Assembly (NCBI GenBank): GCA_002105175.1
Contig: MCGE01000016.1
Span: forward strand, 565,501 to 629,500
DNA: 64,000 nt
From: Absidia repens
Taxonomy: Eukaryota > Mucoromycota > Mucoromycetes > Mucorales > Cunninghamellaceae
Direction of reading: 5' to 3'
Part shown: piece by piece, positions 44,101 to 56,469 of the stretch
Layout of the letters: each line of letters starts with the position of its first letter
Numbering within the stretch: position 1 is the stretch's first letter
Program-made: the position numbers and the translations under genes
The notes under the pieces: generated by a model
What the model was told of the DNA's origin: nothing
The model's input: only the letters and a program-made list of their open reading frames with translations
The model's database searches: none

Positions 44101-46605
44101 ATGACCAATTCTTTGCCAAGATCTAATAATGTTGTCTCTTCCATCTCAACATCAGGCATTCCTTGGAGATCATTGTATGAACAATTCCTAGTTTTGTCAA
44201 AGAACACCATGAACAGTCCTCGTCTGACGGTATTCAAGAACGTGGTTTTCCTTCTGGTACTTTATCATTATTGGAGCCGATTTTATGGCAAGGTGCTGGT
44301 TGGGGGTCCAGTGCGCGCTCTTCAAGACATGAAATCGTATATCAAATGGGTAATCATTGATCTATTAGGTACTGAATTGTATTCATTGTTTGAAAATACT
44401 CATTCCCGTTACCTTTTCTTTCCCTCTCTCTCTCTCTTTACCGGGGATTCTGGCTGTGTGCGAATTAGATTGTCTTCAAACAAATGCGTCGAATCCCTTC
44501 CGTTCAAGCGAAAATCGATGCCGAGCTGGAAAAGACTGTGCAAGAAATGGAACACTCCATGCTCTCTAAGGAAGGCGATATTGTGCATCATCACCGTTTA
44601 CCAGCCAATGGTTTGACTCAAGATCAAGTCATGGAAAGCCTACGAAGGTAAGTATATTTCAAAAAACAAAAAAACACCCATGTGTACATTGTTTTTCCTC
44701 AAGCCATTGATTACTTTCTATATATATTCTTTTTTCTTGGTATAAAGATTACAAAATATCAAATGCGCTGATTGGAAAAGTGGAAAGGTGTCTGGTACGG
44801 TTTATCATGGCGGTGAAGATTTGACTGAACTACTTGCTGAAGCATATCGTTTGTTCGCAGTGGCCAATCCTTTACATCCTGAAGTGTTTCCTGGTATTCG
44901 ACGTATGGAGGCCGAATCTGTGGCCATGGTTTTACATATGTATAATGCGCCTTCCACGGGCTGTGGCACAATGACTAGCGGTGGTACAGAATCGATTATG
45001 ATGGCTTGCAAAACCTATCGTGACATGTACAAGGATATCAAAGGCATATACTACCCTGAAATGTAAGTGGAATCCCCCCAGCAAGGACAGGTCAAGAGGA
45101 GACCAAAAGGAAAAAAAAAAGTATGTTACTGACGCTGCGCTTCCTTTTTGATCAATACGATAGGGTGGTTCCAGTTACAATTCATGCAGCATTCATGAAG
45201 GCGGCCGAATACTTCAACATCAAACTTATTCTTGTTCCTGTAGATCCTACTACTTACAAAGTCGATATCAAGCGTATGAATAACGCAATTACAAGAAACA
45301 CTATCATGGTATGTAAAAGAGAGGATTCTGCCGGGAAAAATGAGTGGAGGCCTAGATGTATTAACTAAGCGGGTGTTTTTCTTCTTCTCTCCCTTCTTAG
45401 ATTGCCGGATCTGCTGTCAACTTCCCTCATGGGATTGATGATGATATTGTGGCATTAGGACAATTGGCTTTGAAACACAAAATTGGATTCCATGTAGACT
45501 GCTGCCTAGGATCTTTTATCATGCCATTCCTGGAGAAGGCAGGGCTTCCTACTACGTCTTTTGATTTCCGGGTGGATGGAGTCACTTCGATCTCATGTGA
45601 TACTCATAAGGTAAAAAAGAAAAAAAGAAAAAAGAAAAAAGAAAATGAAAGTGGGTCTAATGCTCTTTTGCTTATTACATATAAATATATATATATCGTT
45701 GCTCTGAATGTCTTCCATAGTATGGCTTTGCTGCCAAGGGGTCTTCCATAATCATGTATCGTCATCCAAGCATTCGAAAATATCAATATTTCCTTTCGGC
45801 AGATTGGACTGGCGGGATTTATGCATCTCCAAGTGTGGCTGGATCAAGGTAGTACATATACATATATATATATATATTAATGGAGAAAAGGGTAAATTAT
45901 TCATTTCTTTTTTTTTGGGGGGTTTAGACCGGGTGCTTTGATTGCTGGATGTTGGGCTGCTTTGATGAAAATGGGCGAAGATGGCTATCTGGATACTTGT
46001 AAGCAAATCATTGATACTAGACAAAAAATTCAAAGAGGGTAAGTAAGGAAAAAAAAAACAAGCAAATATCATAAAAACAAGGTGTTTCGTCTCAATAGCT
46101 ACTAATCAATATTATATTATAGGATTGAATCTATACCGCAACTACATATCAAGGGGAATCCTATTGGTCCAGTTGGTAAGACTTTTTTTTTAAAAAAAGA
46201 AAAATAGGATGATTGGGATATCGTATTATATTACATATGGACTTACCGACCCATCCCTCTACCTCTTTTTTTTTTTTTTTTTTTTTCTTTCTTCGATCAG
46301 TTGCATTTGGATCAAAAGGCTCTATGAATATATACGATGTGGGTGACAAGCTCTCGAGCCGTGGTTGGAACATCAGTCCTCTACAAAACCCCCCTGCTTT
46401 ACATGTTTCGGTGACATTGTTATGGGTCAACAGTGCGGAACAATTTGTGAAGGATCTCAAGGAATCGGTGGATGAATTGGTGGCCGATCCTGACTGTGGA
46501 AATGGTAGCACGGCATCTATTTATGGAACAGCAGCAAGTATTCCCGACAAATCCATTGTGGAAGATGTAGCTGCTTCTTTTATTGACCTCCTATACAAGG
46601 CTTGA
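44101..46605 (+). CDS. DPL1: sphingosine-1-phosphate lyase
   Basis: Nine exons (44101..44349, 44469..44647, 44748..45062, 45164..45308, 45401..45610, 45721..45848, 45928..46038, 46123..46175, 46301..46605) join in phase to 564 aa. An N-terminal membrane anchor ([15 protein letters not shown]) precedes a PLP-dependent fold: [34 protein letters not shown] (phosphate cup), HVDCCLGSF, and SCDTHKYGFAAKG with the Schiff-base lysine at about 366. These match Dpl1/SGPL1, the ER enzyme that cleaves phosphorylated long-chain bases to a fatty aldehyde and phosphoethanolamine, the exit step of sphingolipid breakdown. The length is close to the usual 560-590 aa. All key residues are present. Confidence 0.96.
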
Positions 46606-47215
46606 ATGCAACGGCCGTTTTTTCTGTAGTGTAGAATAGCATTATTATCCCCCCTTTTTTACATTTAGTTTATTATCCTGTCTCCTCCATATTTTATATT
46701 CAATAAAGATAGTTTATTTTTCATGTCACAAAGATTAATCTTTGTTTGAATATGCGTTGTTTTAATCGATGTGCGGTTTTTATATTTATATATCATAACC
46801 TTCTTTTTTTTTTTTTTTTTTTTTGGTACTCTACATTTGAATGGGATATGGTCATACAGTCAAGAGCCTGGTCACTTAATGAAAATCACTGTGTGAATTA
46901 TAATTAGAGAAACCGATCTTCTGAACGTGATAAATATAAGATGCTCTTACCAATCGTCATTCCCTCCCCTTTATGATTATATAAAAAAGCCTGTGGTACC
47001 AGCGGAGTCGAATGTCAGATATATATCAAAATGGAATAAAAAGTGATCGACCCAATTGTAACATCGGATCCAAAAAAAAAAAAATCACACGCACACATAC
47101 ACATAATTACACATACATACATAGAAATTTATATATTATAGAAAACTTTATTTTCAAAGACGAGGATAATAATAAAAAAATGGGACTACAAGATAAAGTT
47201 TTTGTTTTATTTTGG
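46606..47215. other. convergent intergenic interval, DPL1 to MCM1
   Basis: The two genes' 3' ends face each other. CAATAAAGATAG at 46701 serves DPL1, and a 22-base T run lies at 46803. No other feature. Confidence 0.5.
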
Positions 47216-48473
47216 CTAGTAAGGTGGTTGACTAGTGCTACTATGGGGGTGTAAATAAGAGGGGGGATTGGTTGATGGGTAGTGTTGACTGACATCACTA
47301 TATGAAGGGTAAGGGGTGGGTGGGGAGCTATATTGATGCTGATGATGCTGATGATGCTGATGCTGAGGTGGCTGATGGTGGGTGATCTCTTGACGATAAT
47401 GTGCCTGGTGTGGGTAATTATCAGATACTGGTTGATGATAGTTTGAAGAATGTGACAATGGAACCTAATTGATAAATAAAAACAAAAAAAAGGTCAAATG
47501 AGGATCACTCTATCTATTTCATATAAATTTACCCCTACTTACTTTGTTATTTTGAGTTTGGTGATTTGAAAGACTAGAATGTTGCTGTGAGTATACGTTA
47601 TTTGCGCCATGCTGTTGGTATGCAAATCCATCATTATAGTCCTCCGATTTGATCATGTTCGTTGTACTACTATGATTTGGTTTGGGCGACATGGAAGGAT
47701 GTGGCTGAATTCCAAAAAAGAAACCAGTTAATCGATTCACCGTTATATGTTTATTTTTTTACCACACTTTTTTTTTTCTTTCTTACCAAATGCTGGTTAC
47801 TATTAGAATTCAACATCATATCATGAGAATCAGGGGCATTCAAACAAGACTGGATCAAATTTTTCCCCTCTGGTTTCGTCACAAGAGGTTGAAGCTTTGG
47901 CGTAGTAAAGGTGTATCTTTATCGACAACAAGAAAATATCATTGATAAGGTCAGCCAACGTCTTTTTTTTTTTTTTTTTTATCTTGGTGTTTTTTTTCTT
48001 ACACAAGACCAGTTTCAGAGACAACCAGCAATAAAACCTGTGTGCCTGTCAATGTACTTAGTTCATAAGCCTATAAACGATAAAACGTGAGAGAAAAAAA
48101 AACGTGATAAGTATGATAAGCTATCTTAAGTTAGAGAATCGCTTACCTTTTTCATGATCCCAGCTTGATCCAAATACAGTAAATAAATATGGTTAATCAT
48201 CAATAATCGATCTACCAAGTCATCATCATTTTTACCTTTTCTTTTGGAAAAAGAGATATGTCTCCGAGATTTATCTTGGATATATTCAATCTTGATTTTG
48301 CGTCGACCCGATCGTTTTCCGGGCTTGTTTCCTGAGCTATCGTCATCATCTGTATCATCATCCCCGCCCTGTTGAATAATGCTTGGCTGATCTGGTAAAG
48401 GTGCCGTAGGATGATAGTGTGGGGAAAACGACTGTGGTCCCCTTGGATCATAGTCGTGCGATAGGTTTTGCAT
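47216..48473 (-). CDS. MCM1: MADS-box transcription factor, SRF/Mcm1 type
   Basis: Six exons (48473..48236, 48163..48147, 48070..48003, 47916..47787, 47704..47543, 47464..47216) join in phase to 287 aa. The MADS domain (about 58-115) reads GRRKIKIEYIQDKSRRHISF, then SKRKAGIMKKAYELSTLTG, then TQVLLLVVSETGLVYTFTTP, with KLQPLVTKPEGKNLIQSCLN after it. This is the SRF-like class (human SRF, yeast Mcm1), which binds CArG boxes as a dimer and works with co-factors. An acidic DDDTDDDDS stretch precedes it, and the C-terminus is Gln/His/Pro-rich, a likely activation region. Exon 2 is only 17 nt long and encodes part of the DNA-binding helix (AGIMKK). Confidence 0.95.
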
Positions 48474-49055
48474 TGTTTTTTCTTACTGGATAAAGAAAAA
48501 TGCAGAATACTCAAGAGGTAAAAAAAAAAAAAAGGATACCAACGATAAAAAATAAAAAAGGTAAAAAGCTAAAAAAGCGAAAAAGAGAAAGAAGGAATAG
48601 ATATGTGTGAAAAAAAAAAACTTTTGATTTATTTGACCTTTTAAACTCCGTTAAACACCACCACAACAAGCAACCTTCAGTTTTGACCCAAACCTTATTT
48701 TCCCCTTCACCAATTCCCCCTTTTTTTGTTGACAAAGTTACACACTACTCTATCATTTTTGCGGTCATTAGATTCAAATATATTAATGGGACGATCTTTC
48801 ACCGAGTGTATGGTACGATGGTAAATCTTCTTTGATCTGGGGATAAGGGTAATAAAAAGCAGGATACTGGTTCAAACATGATTTTTATTAAGTTAGACGA
48901 CAGGAGATAAATAGATTGTTCAAGTGCAAGTAAAATACAATAAGATAATATATATAATAAAAAAAGTATACTAAATTCTAAACTATCGAAATGAGCACAT
49001 GACCACACAAAAACAATAAAAAATGAACTAAAACGGTACAAGGAAACTAGATATT
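48474..49055. other. intergenic, MCM1 promoter side
   Basis: Upstream of MCM1 (minus strand) and downstream of the zinc-cluster gene. Poly(T)/poly(A) tracts at 48520-48620; no gene seen. Confidence 0.45.
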
Positions 49056-51519
49056 CTACAAAGGGGAGTTGTCTAAAGGGGATAGGAATCGACATATGTC
49101 ATATAAAAGAGCGTAGCGGGGCTGAGGGTATTGATTGTACAAATGGAACATGGCAGCGTTGGAGTCAATAAGTGTCGCTGTCAGAGGAGAGGATGCCAAA
49201 GGAACCCGATGCCCAGCCATAAAGTCAGCAGCATCCAAAGCAGAGAAACACATGGACAGTTTTTGTTTTGCCTTGAGGGCCACATCCAAATTGTCGAGGT
49301 CGGTCAGACAACCAAGAACGTCCACGGCGACAAAAAGAAACACATCACCCAAAACTAAATGAATATAACAAAATGATATGAGCTATTTGACCTATTTTTC
49401 TATTCCTTCCATAAACTTACATTGGGAGTATGCTACATTGGTATCCAATTGGTTGATAATGAGAATGAGCATTTCTGAAAAATCCAAGCATGCCTTGGTA
49501 GACTTTTCGCGGATGTGGGATAAAACGTTGCTGTCGATGTCCATGGTATCATTGCCGTTTCCCACCTCGGCCTGTATTTTCAGTAAACATGAATGAAAGC
49601 TGACAACCACGTCCAAAAAGAAGAGAAACAAGGTCAACTGGATATCGTCTTTTGTTTGGTGAATGGTTGATTTCACAGTGTCAAAGTCATAGGGATCGTC
49701 ACAGAGTCGCAGATCGGTTGGGATATCTTTCCACCATTGCCTTGTCACCTGTTCAAACCGTAAAATCACTTCTAGAGGCATTTCCACCTTGGTTCCCAGG
49801 AGGATTTTTTGTACATGACCAAACACCATATAGACAGACGGGTGTAAAAAGATATCAAAAAAGTGGTTTTGGATGTCCAAGAATTTCTTTGTAAAGTCCG
49901 ATTCTCCAGGTAAAATTTCCAACCGAATAAAATCCACATCGTCGTGTCGCAAGGGACTGTCCATAAAAAAATCGACCGCCACACGGCACCAAATAGCAAA
50001 CACATAATGACGAGCAAACATGGCACGCTCCACCTTGGAAGATTGCGAAGGTATGAGATACGAGGACTTGAGATCGAGACAAATCATATAGGCCATTGCT
50101 TCCAGTTTCCGCATTTCCGAGATCCGCAAAGTGTTCATCAAGAAGCGTTTGAGAATGTTGACAGCCATCACGGTTTCCAGTCGCCGTCGTGGGTCGTCAA
50201 AAATATCATCCAGAGTGTCCCGGCATCGCCTGTAAAAATATTCCCCCATCCCACGCCGATCCACCATGCTTGAGAACCACTTGAGATCTTCGCCACCCTC
50301 ATCATCACCATCACTACTATTACTAGCTGACGTCGATATATAATGATGGCCGCAACATACATAAGAGCAAATCGCCATTGTCACCGGGCATGCCATAGGA
50401 TTTTTCAATTGTTGATAATGAGCCAAATAGGTCGGCTGGTGGACAAATGTCATGGAAGGATTGTAAGATTTGAGATACATATGCACAAGTTGGTCGATCA
50501 CCCATTTTGGATTATGGTGTAACAAGGCTGGGGTTGGAAACAGTGGAAGGTGATTCAGTGACACAGGATTGGAGGGGCGGTATAACAGATGGTTGCGTGT
50601 GAGTTTCACTGTGAGGGGGAAAAGTTTTCGATCATCGCACGGTTGAATAATGATGGGCGTGTTGAAATAAATGCCAGGATAACGAGGTGGTGGTCGCTGA
50701 GAGAGAAGTCGGCTAAGATGTTCAAGCCCACCCAGAGTGTTGATGCCGGTATCGATCTGCCAATGCCCATTGATCAAGGTTATTTTCCATTCCTTTCCCG
50801 TTTCCAATAAATATTCTCCCTGCGGTTGTTGCTGTGGCTGCGGCAGGGTCTCCTGGTCATTGTAGTTGCGTGTGAGAGATAGTAGTGTCGTAGAAACGCT
50901 GCTGTTATCACTGGTATCCATTATCATATCGTCGCAAATATAATCTTCCGTACAATTGCTTTTGTCGTTGCTGTTGCTGCTGCTGCTGCTGTTGTTGTTG
51001 ATATCACCTATACAGCTGTGGTTGTTCGTACTGGTGGTGGTGAAGGAGCCGCTGTCACTACAAGTATCGTTCAGCCACCATTGTAAAGCCGCAGTGGAAT
51101 CATATGTTAAACAATGTGTCGTTTTATTCTTCAGTGATATTGTTGGTGATCGAGATGCCAAAGAATAATTGTTGTTGTTTCGATAAAGGTCCATTTCCCG
51201 TTCCAGTTGCCGTACAGTCTGTTGTAGTAGATCCGCAGTGATTTGCATTTGCTTCAATTGCTTTGTGCCATCGACAGGTTCATTAGGATCATCCATGCGG
51301 TCGGTAGAGGGTAATATACACACCAAATGTAAGCGAGTACACCTTTTGCAATCTTCTGTATCGTCAGCACGAATACATTTTCTGTGATGTTTTCGGCATT
51401 CTAGAAAAGCAGTAAATGAATAAAGTTAGTTTGGGGTGAGTCAAAAAAAAAAATACTGATCAAACGAATTTTTCATGGTGCACTTAATTACCTGTGCATG
51501 AGATTGACTTGAATGACAT
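49056..51519 (-). CDS. Zn2Cys6 fungal transcription factor
   Basis: Exons 51519..51492, 51400..49421 and 49354..49056 join in phase to 768 aa. The zinc cluster is at the very N-terminus: SCTECRKHHRKC, IRADDTEDCKRC, TRLHLVC, that is C-x2-C-x6-C-x8-C-x2-C-x6-C, split by intron 1 after the first cysteine. A short leucine-rich coiled segment (LKQMQITADLLQQTVRQLEREMD) follows, then Ser/Asn-rich linkers and a fungal-type middle-homology region (about 270-650) with FVHQPTYLAHYQQL and MDSPLRHDDVDF. Such factors bind CGG-type half sites as dimers; the target pathway is not evident. Starting at ATG 51519 leaves only eight residues before the first cysteine-bearing motif, which is common in this class. 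Confidence 0.9.
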
Positions 51520-52368
51520 GGACCACCTGATATATTCAATAAAGTGAGAGGTTAAAAAAAGATAAGGGAAAGTTCGTCAAGACATCAATTCGAAGATAAA
51601 AAATAAAAGGAGACAGGAAAGGGTGAAAAGAAAGTGACGGCCACTGGTGCCTTCCAAGTTACAAACCCGAAAATTTACGGAATATTTGAAAGACCGACCG
51701 TTATGTTACAGACTAAAGTTATCACCTACTACATTTTTAAAAGTTACTACAATGATAGGGCTTTGGATCATTGGTTTTGGATTGAAACGTCCAATAATGT
51801 ATAATATGTTCCATGGACACAAAAAAAAAAAAAAAATAAATAAAAACAACTGCCCCCACCCCACCGCTCCCCACCGAACTGGGTTCGCTTACATTTAATG
51901 CTAGATCACAGTTTGGTCCTCACCAATTAATACCCACGCTCTTAAATATGGATACTATTTTCGTGTGAAAGAGCGTGTGTACATTATTTCAACAACGATG
52001 ATTTCATTGAAAAGAGTCCGGTTTTTCGCCTTTAGTTCATCTACTGCACATCCATAGTACAGGGTTGTTCAATGTTAAATGTAGTGGTACCTTAGTCTCA
52101 TTGTTTGGTATTACAATACCAGTCAGGTGTATAGTTTTTACAGTAAATCAAATTAATGGCTAACACATATCTTAGCTACACCAATCATGCCAATTTTATT
52201 TTTTACAAGCAGATTTAAATCATGCATCAATGTCTTCCAAGTCGGTAGCAGGATTTGGCTGTCCATTTCCTCCCTGCTGAATAGCGGTATTTAAATTACA
52301 AGTTTTGAAATTACTCGAAGAGAAAAGGGTTTGGCTCCTTTTCTTTTCATTCCTTCAATACAATCTCA
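51520..52368. other. intergenic between two divergent genes
   Basis: AT-rich, with a 17-base poly(A) at about 51821 and an imperfect CCCCACCCCACCGCTCCCCACC tract near 51853. No TATA or gene recognised with confidence. Confidence 0.45.
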
Positions 52369-52841
52369 ATGCCTATTTTGAACAAGGTCATAGCAGTAAC
52401 CACACTCATTCTCGGTATCACATCATCTTGTCAAGCTCAGCTAAGGTAAAGATTGAATATGTACGTAAATAATTGAACGGCCACCAACAAATCATTTTGT
52501 TCTTTTTCACTTTCCCCAGCGACGACCAACCTTTGCCTTGCAATGGCTACCCAGAACATAAGGATCTTCCTGTCAACTACTTCTTTTGGTTAGGTGCACA
52601 CAATGCTGGTCTTTCTGCTGATGCTTATGATTGCCCACACTCAAGCCAAGAAAGAACTGCCACTCAAATGCTTCAAGATGGTAAATTTTTACAGACGGAA
52701 TCATAGAATAAAAAACTGACCTCACATACGTTTGTGATTATGACAGGTATTAGACATTTGGATATCAATGTATGCTCAAGGTAACGAATCCCGGGAATCC
52801 TCTTTTTTGCCTAATCATCCAATATATCATACTCACTTGTT

Positions 52842-52882
<41 letters not shown>

Positions 52883-53983
52883 TCCATCGACTTGACAGAA
52901 ACGGTGAACCAGTTTTATGTGCGACATCAGGTACCAATACTGGTACTGTTGGGTTCTCAGGTTATTTGGACGAAATCTTGGATTATGTACGACAAGTTTT
53001 CCATCAGGTAGTGGTGTTGAACATCAATTCTGTGGTAAAGGACAACGCAGTTGGCGATGTGGTTACCTTCAAGCAATTAGAATCTGTCATCGATCAATTA
53101 TGTGAAAGCCAAGCAGATCGCACACTAGGCACCGACGAATATGAACAGTACAAATGCCCATTTATATATGTCCAACCGGAATATACCATGTCGTTCCCTA
53201 CATTGGGTGAATTGGTGAATTATGATCCCGAAGCGGCATCCTGGGAAGGCGATGGTGATCATGTTGGCGTGCAAAGCAGACTTATCTTGACTCACGGTGA
53301 AAGTATTCGACGCAACAGTGGCGATATGTCTCATTATTTCTCAAAGGTAAGTTCTTTGCTGAACTCTCTCTCTCTCCTACTCCTCTGTTGATTTTATTGA
53401 TTTTTACGTTTTTGATTTCTGACGGATAGGTTTACGCGCGTCACAGCAATCTTGATGGTCACGAATTATCCAACTTGGTGTCAAAAACGCATTCCATGTG
53501 CAAATCTAATGGTCCAATCAGTCTAGATGGTAAGAACACATGAGAGAGGACGATGAAGTTGAGACGATTACAACATGATGGAATCAGCTAACGCTTTACT
53601 TCTTTAGTGTACCCCGCCCAATGCGCGCAAGATGACAAAGTAAGATACATTGGTTGCCATTTATTCATAACAATGATTAATGTCCTCTTGCTACTTCTCT
53701 TTTTCTCTAGGCCAATGATATTTCGTTCATTGAAGATGCTATCCTCTCTGAAGAAGGATGTGACTTGAACTCCGCAAATGTCCATACCTACTTCAACATG
53801 ATTCAACTTGATCAATATCAACAGAACTTACCCTACCTGAAGGATTTGCAAGCTCGTATGAATCAACATAATCACGGTAAACTGGAAGGACGTATTGAAT
53901 CCGTGGCCCGCTCTGCTATGATTGATACCACCAAGGAAAACGACAAGCAGAAGAAGCAACGTCCATTCAAGGATGAACTTTAA
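52369..53983 (+). CDS. secreted PLC-like phosphodiesterase (PI-PLC X-domain fold)
   Basis: Seven exons (52369..52445, 52520..52680, 52747..52780, 52899..53346, 53430..53529, 53608..53639, 53711..53983) join in phase to 374 aa. A clear signal peptide is present (MPILNKVIAVTTLILGITSS, then CQAQL). The barrel begins FFWLGAHNAGLSADAYDCPH (His about 53, the position of the first catalytic His in PI-PLC), then GIRHLDINVCS and EPVLCATSG. Later segments (VVVLNINSVV, FIYVQP, LILTHGES) fit the remaining strands. Six or more cysteines suggest extracellular disulfides. Substrates in this family include phosphoinositides and GPI, but many fungal members are uncharacterised. The C-terminal 60 residues are basic (KENDKQKKQRPFKDEL) and resemble a KDEL-type tail, so ER retention rather than secretion is possible. 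Confidence 0.83.
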
Positions 53984-54699
53984 TTTTAGGTAGATTTAGC
54001 TGTTTATTGTATGTTTACTAGATTTATCAATGTAGATTATAGTATTGTTGTTGTTGTTAGTTTGAAATAAAACATGATTTGCCTTGAAAGTCTTCATTCT
54101 ATTTTTTGTTTTTGTCTTTACCTTATTGTTTATGATGCAGTTCAGCAAGAACGTAAAAGAAAGGGGGTTCATGGGGAATGCAAAGGATACTGTATTTATC
54201 TTTCTTGTCAATAAAAGAATGAGCTGCGTAATAAGATATGTGGCATTGATGAAAAGGGCCAAAGGTACATGGTTGATTTTTATAAAGACTTAAGCATTTG
54301 ACGTTGTCGATTTTGGATGGTGGGTAGAAGAATTGAAACATCAACGACGTTTACTCAAATAACTGGGGGGGCTCACATTCATATTTTTTAGTGCACTCCC
54401 ATCGTCATATCCTTATGCGCTCATTGCTGTTTATTTTTATGTTCTCATCGCTGCTTATCTTTTTATACGTCCATATTGTCTTTATTTCATGCGTCTAACA
54501 CAGCTATTTTTAAACCATTCAAGAAACCCTTCTCGCCTGTATTATATGCAAACTTGAGCGGATGGTTATCGAAGTCGCTCCAAACAACCCCCCCTTTTTT
54601 GCACAGACAAATAAACGTTTTTCTATGCGCACAAGCATTGTACTGTACAGTATGTACAGTGTAGGTATACCGTATTCATTCGACAAGGTAAGCTAATGA
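53984..54699. other. intergenic after the PLC-like gene
   Basis: GAAATAAAACATG near 54064 is the likely poly(A) signal. Short open frames overlap on both strands at 54084-54344 without recognised motifs. Otherwise nothing. Confidence 0.45.
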
Positions 54700-55770
54700 G
54701 ACAATGTAAAAGCATTAAAGGCAAGATATATTTTATTCAAATACATATAAATATATTCTGCAATACTAAACTAAACTGGTCTAATGCCAGCACATACTAT
54801 GACAGTATACTCAAAGGTAATGTAATTAGTGGCATCTTTTGGAGGATATGTTGTTGTAGAATAAATATAACATGATATATGCTAGTGCTGTAAAGTCAAA
54901 GTGAATAAGGTATATATTCTATATGCAAAAAAGTTAGTAACAAACTATTCTACAGGTAAGGGGTATCTAAGCGGGTCGAGTTACTCCACGTTGTCTCAAG
55001 GGAATAGAACAATTATCCTGCCGATATTCAATAGTGGCGGTTACTGTCATAAGAAGAGGACCACTATGCTAATAATGCTGCACGTTGTTGATTGTTGTAA
55101 AAAGGAATATAAACTTAAAAAACTAGCGTTCCATATTTGTATCCATCATCCAAAAATATTTGCTCACCAAATCCACATTTGTTCCCCTCCAAAAAAAGGT
55201 ATTTGAAATACCGCCCACGTGAATATTTATTTTAGCCGTTGTATTTTTCCTCTCTCCCTCTCTCTCTCTCTTTTTTTTTTTCTTCACCATTCAACTTCTA
55301 TAAAGTCATGTTGGGTTTAGATTAGCGCCACGACTAGTTTAGAAGGGCTTTTAGATCAGGGATTACAAGCTGCATGGGGAATCCCTTTCATTTTGAATCT
55401 AGGATCTGAAGACACCATCAGTTGGTTTTTTGAAACCTCCATTAGCTTAGTTTAGTATCAGTTTGTCCATAGTCTCGTATCTACTTCTAAATAAATCACA
55501 TCTCTTTTTAATTAATTTAATGAATATAAGCCATAAGTTTCTCTCATGTCTTGTACTGTACAATCAGATCCCTTTTTATCATTTCCCCATGAGATTAGTG
55601 TTGGTCATTCTTCCAAACTCACTTTAGCCACCCCTCATTCTCCTTCCGATAGTCGCTTCATTGAATTCCTTGTTACAATAAACCCCTCTCCTTTTGTTTT
55701 AGTATTTACGAATACGCTTGAATAAAATATGTCCTTTTTAAATAATATCTGACCCATCGGATAGTAAAGA
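54700..55770 (-). repeat. dispersed repeat family R1, copy E (inverted)
   Basis: Reading the minus strand gives the same order as copies A-D: CTATCCGATGGGTCAG and GGACATATTTTATTCAAGCG at 55770-55720, GGGGTTTATTGTAACAAGG, a CATTTTGAATC...CCCTTTCATT block with CCCCATGCAGCTTGTAATCC at about 55345-55400, and CACGTGGGCGGTATTTCAAA at 55221-55200. An outer GATATATTTTATTCAA on the plus strand at 54726 mirrors the far end. Orientation opposite to the others shows independent dispersal rather than local duplication. Confidence 0.65.
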
Positions 55771-56469
55771 AATGCTGCTATTGTAGCTGTTTTGTGATTT
55801 CTCAGGTTTACTTTAAGTTTGATACTCAATTGCAATACATGTCATTCGTATCATATACCTTTTGAGGAACAAAAAAAAAAAAAAAGGCCTGGTCAAAGCT
55901 ATTGTTCGCCTGACTATTGTCAATACCATACTATAAGTTTTGGTCGATGGTGCGTGGACGTTTTTCTATATATATTACGAAAGAATTGACTATATATATA
56001 TATGTATAAATGTATATATATATATATATTTGGATAAATTTATTTCATTCAAATAGAGATTAAGCGCAAAATCATAGGAAGGGTAAACTGGTCTGTACAT
56101 GTATATATATGTGTTTATCGTGTGTTTATTTGTCTGCGCAGCTGGAAACGGGTTTAAATGATATAGAAACGACATTGGGATATGTATATACTTATATGAT
56201 GCAACCAAACTAGTAAAGGATTGGCGTCGGTAACATCATGCAGTGCCGAAAAAAAAAAACTCTGGGGTGTATCTAAAATCAGTGAAGTGCATATTAAAAA
56301 GAATAGTTGATTCTAAGAATGAAAACAATATGTTCTCAAGTACAAAGTATATGTCATGATATGTAAAATGAGTTTTATTTCAAAGCAATTAAAAAAAAAT
56401 AAAATAAAAGGAGGAATGACTAAAGCTATGATACTAAACTAATATTGAATAAACGCAGTGTACACACGA
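55771..56469. other. intergenic, OPT gene 3' side
   Basis: AT microsatellites at 55995-56030, poly(A) at 55869 and 56249; probably includes the OPT 3' UTR. No gene recognised. Confidence 0.45.

Noticed and set aside
46980..47060. Possible tRNA (GCGGAGTCGAATGTCAG resembles a B box)
   Set aside because: No matching A box or cloverleaf could be drawn around it.
54084..54344. Overlapping frames on both strands after the PLC-like gene
   Set aside because: Both are short and motif-free in AT-rich DNA, and they include the likely polyadenylation region.
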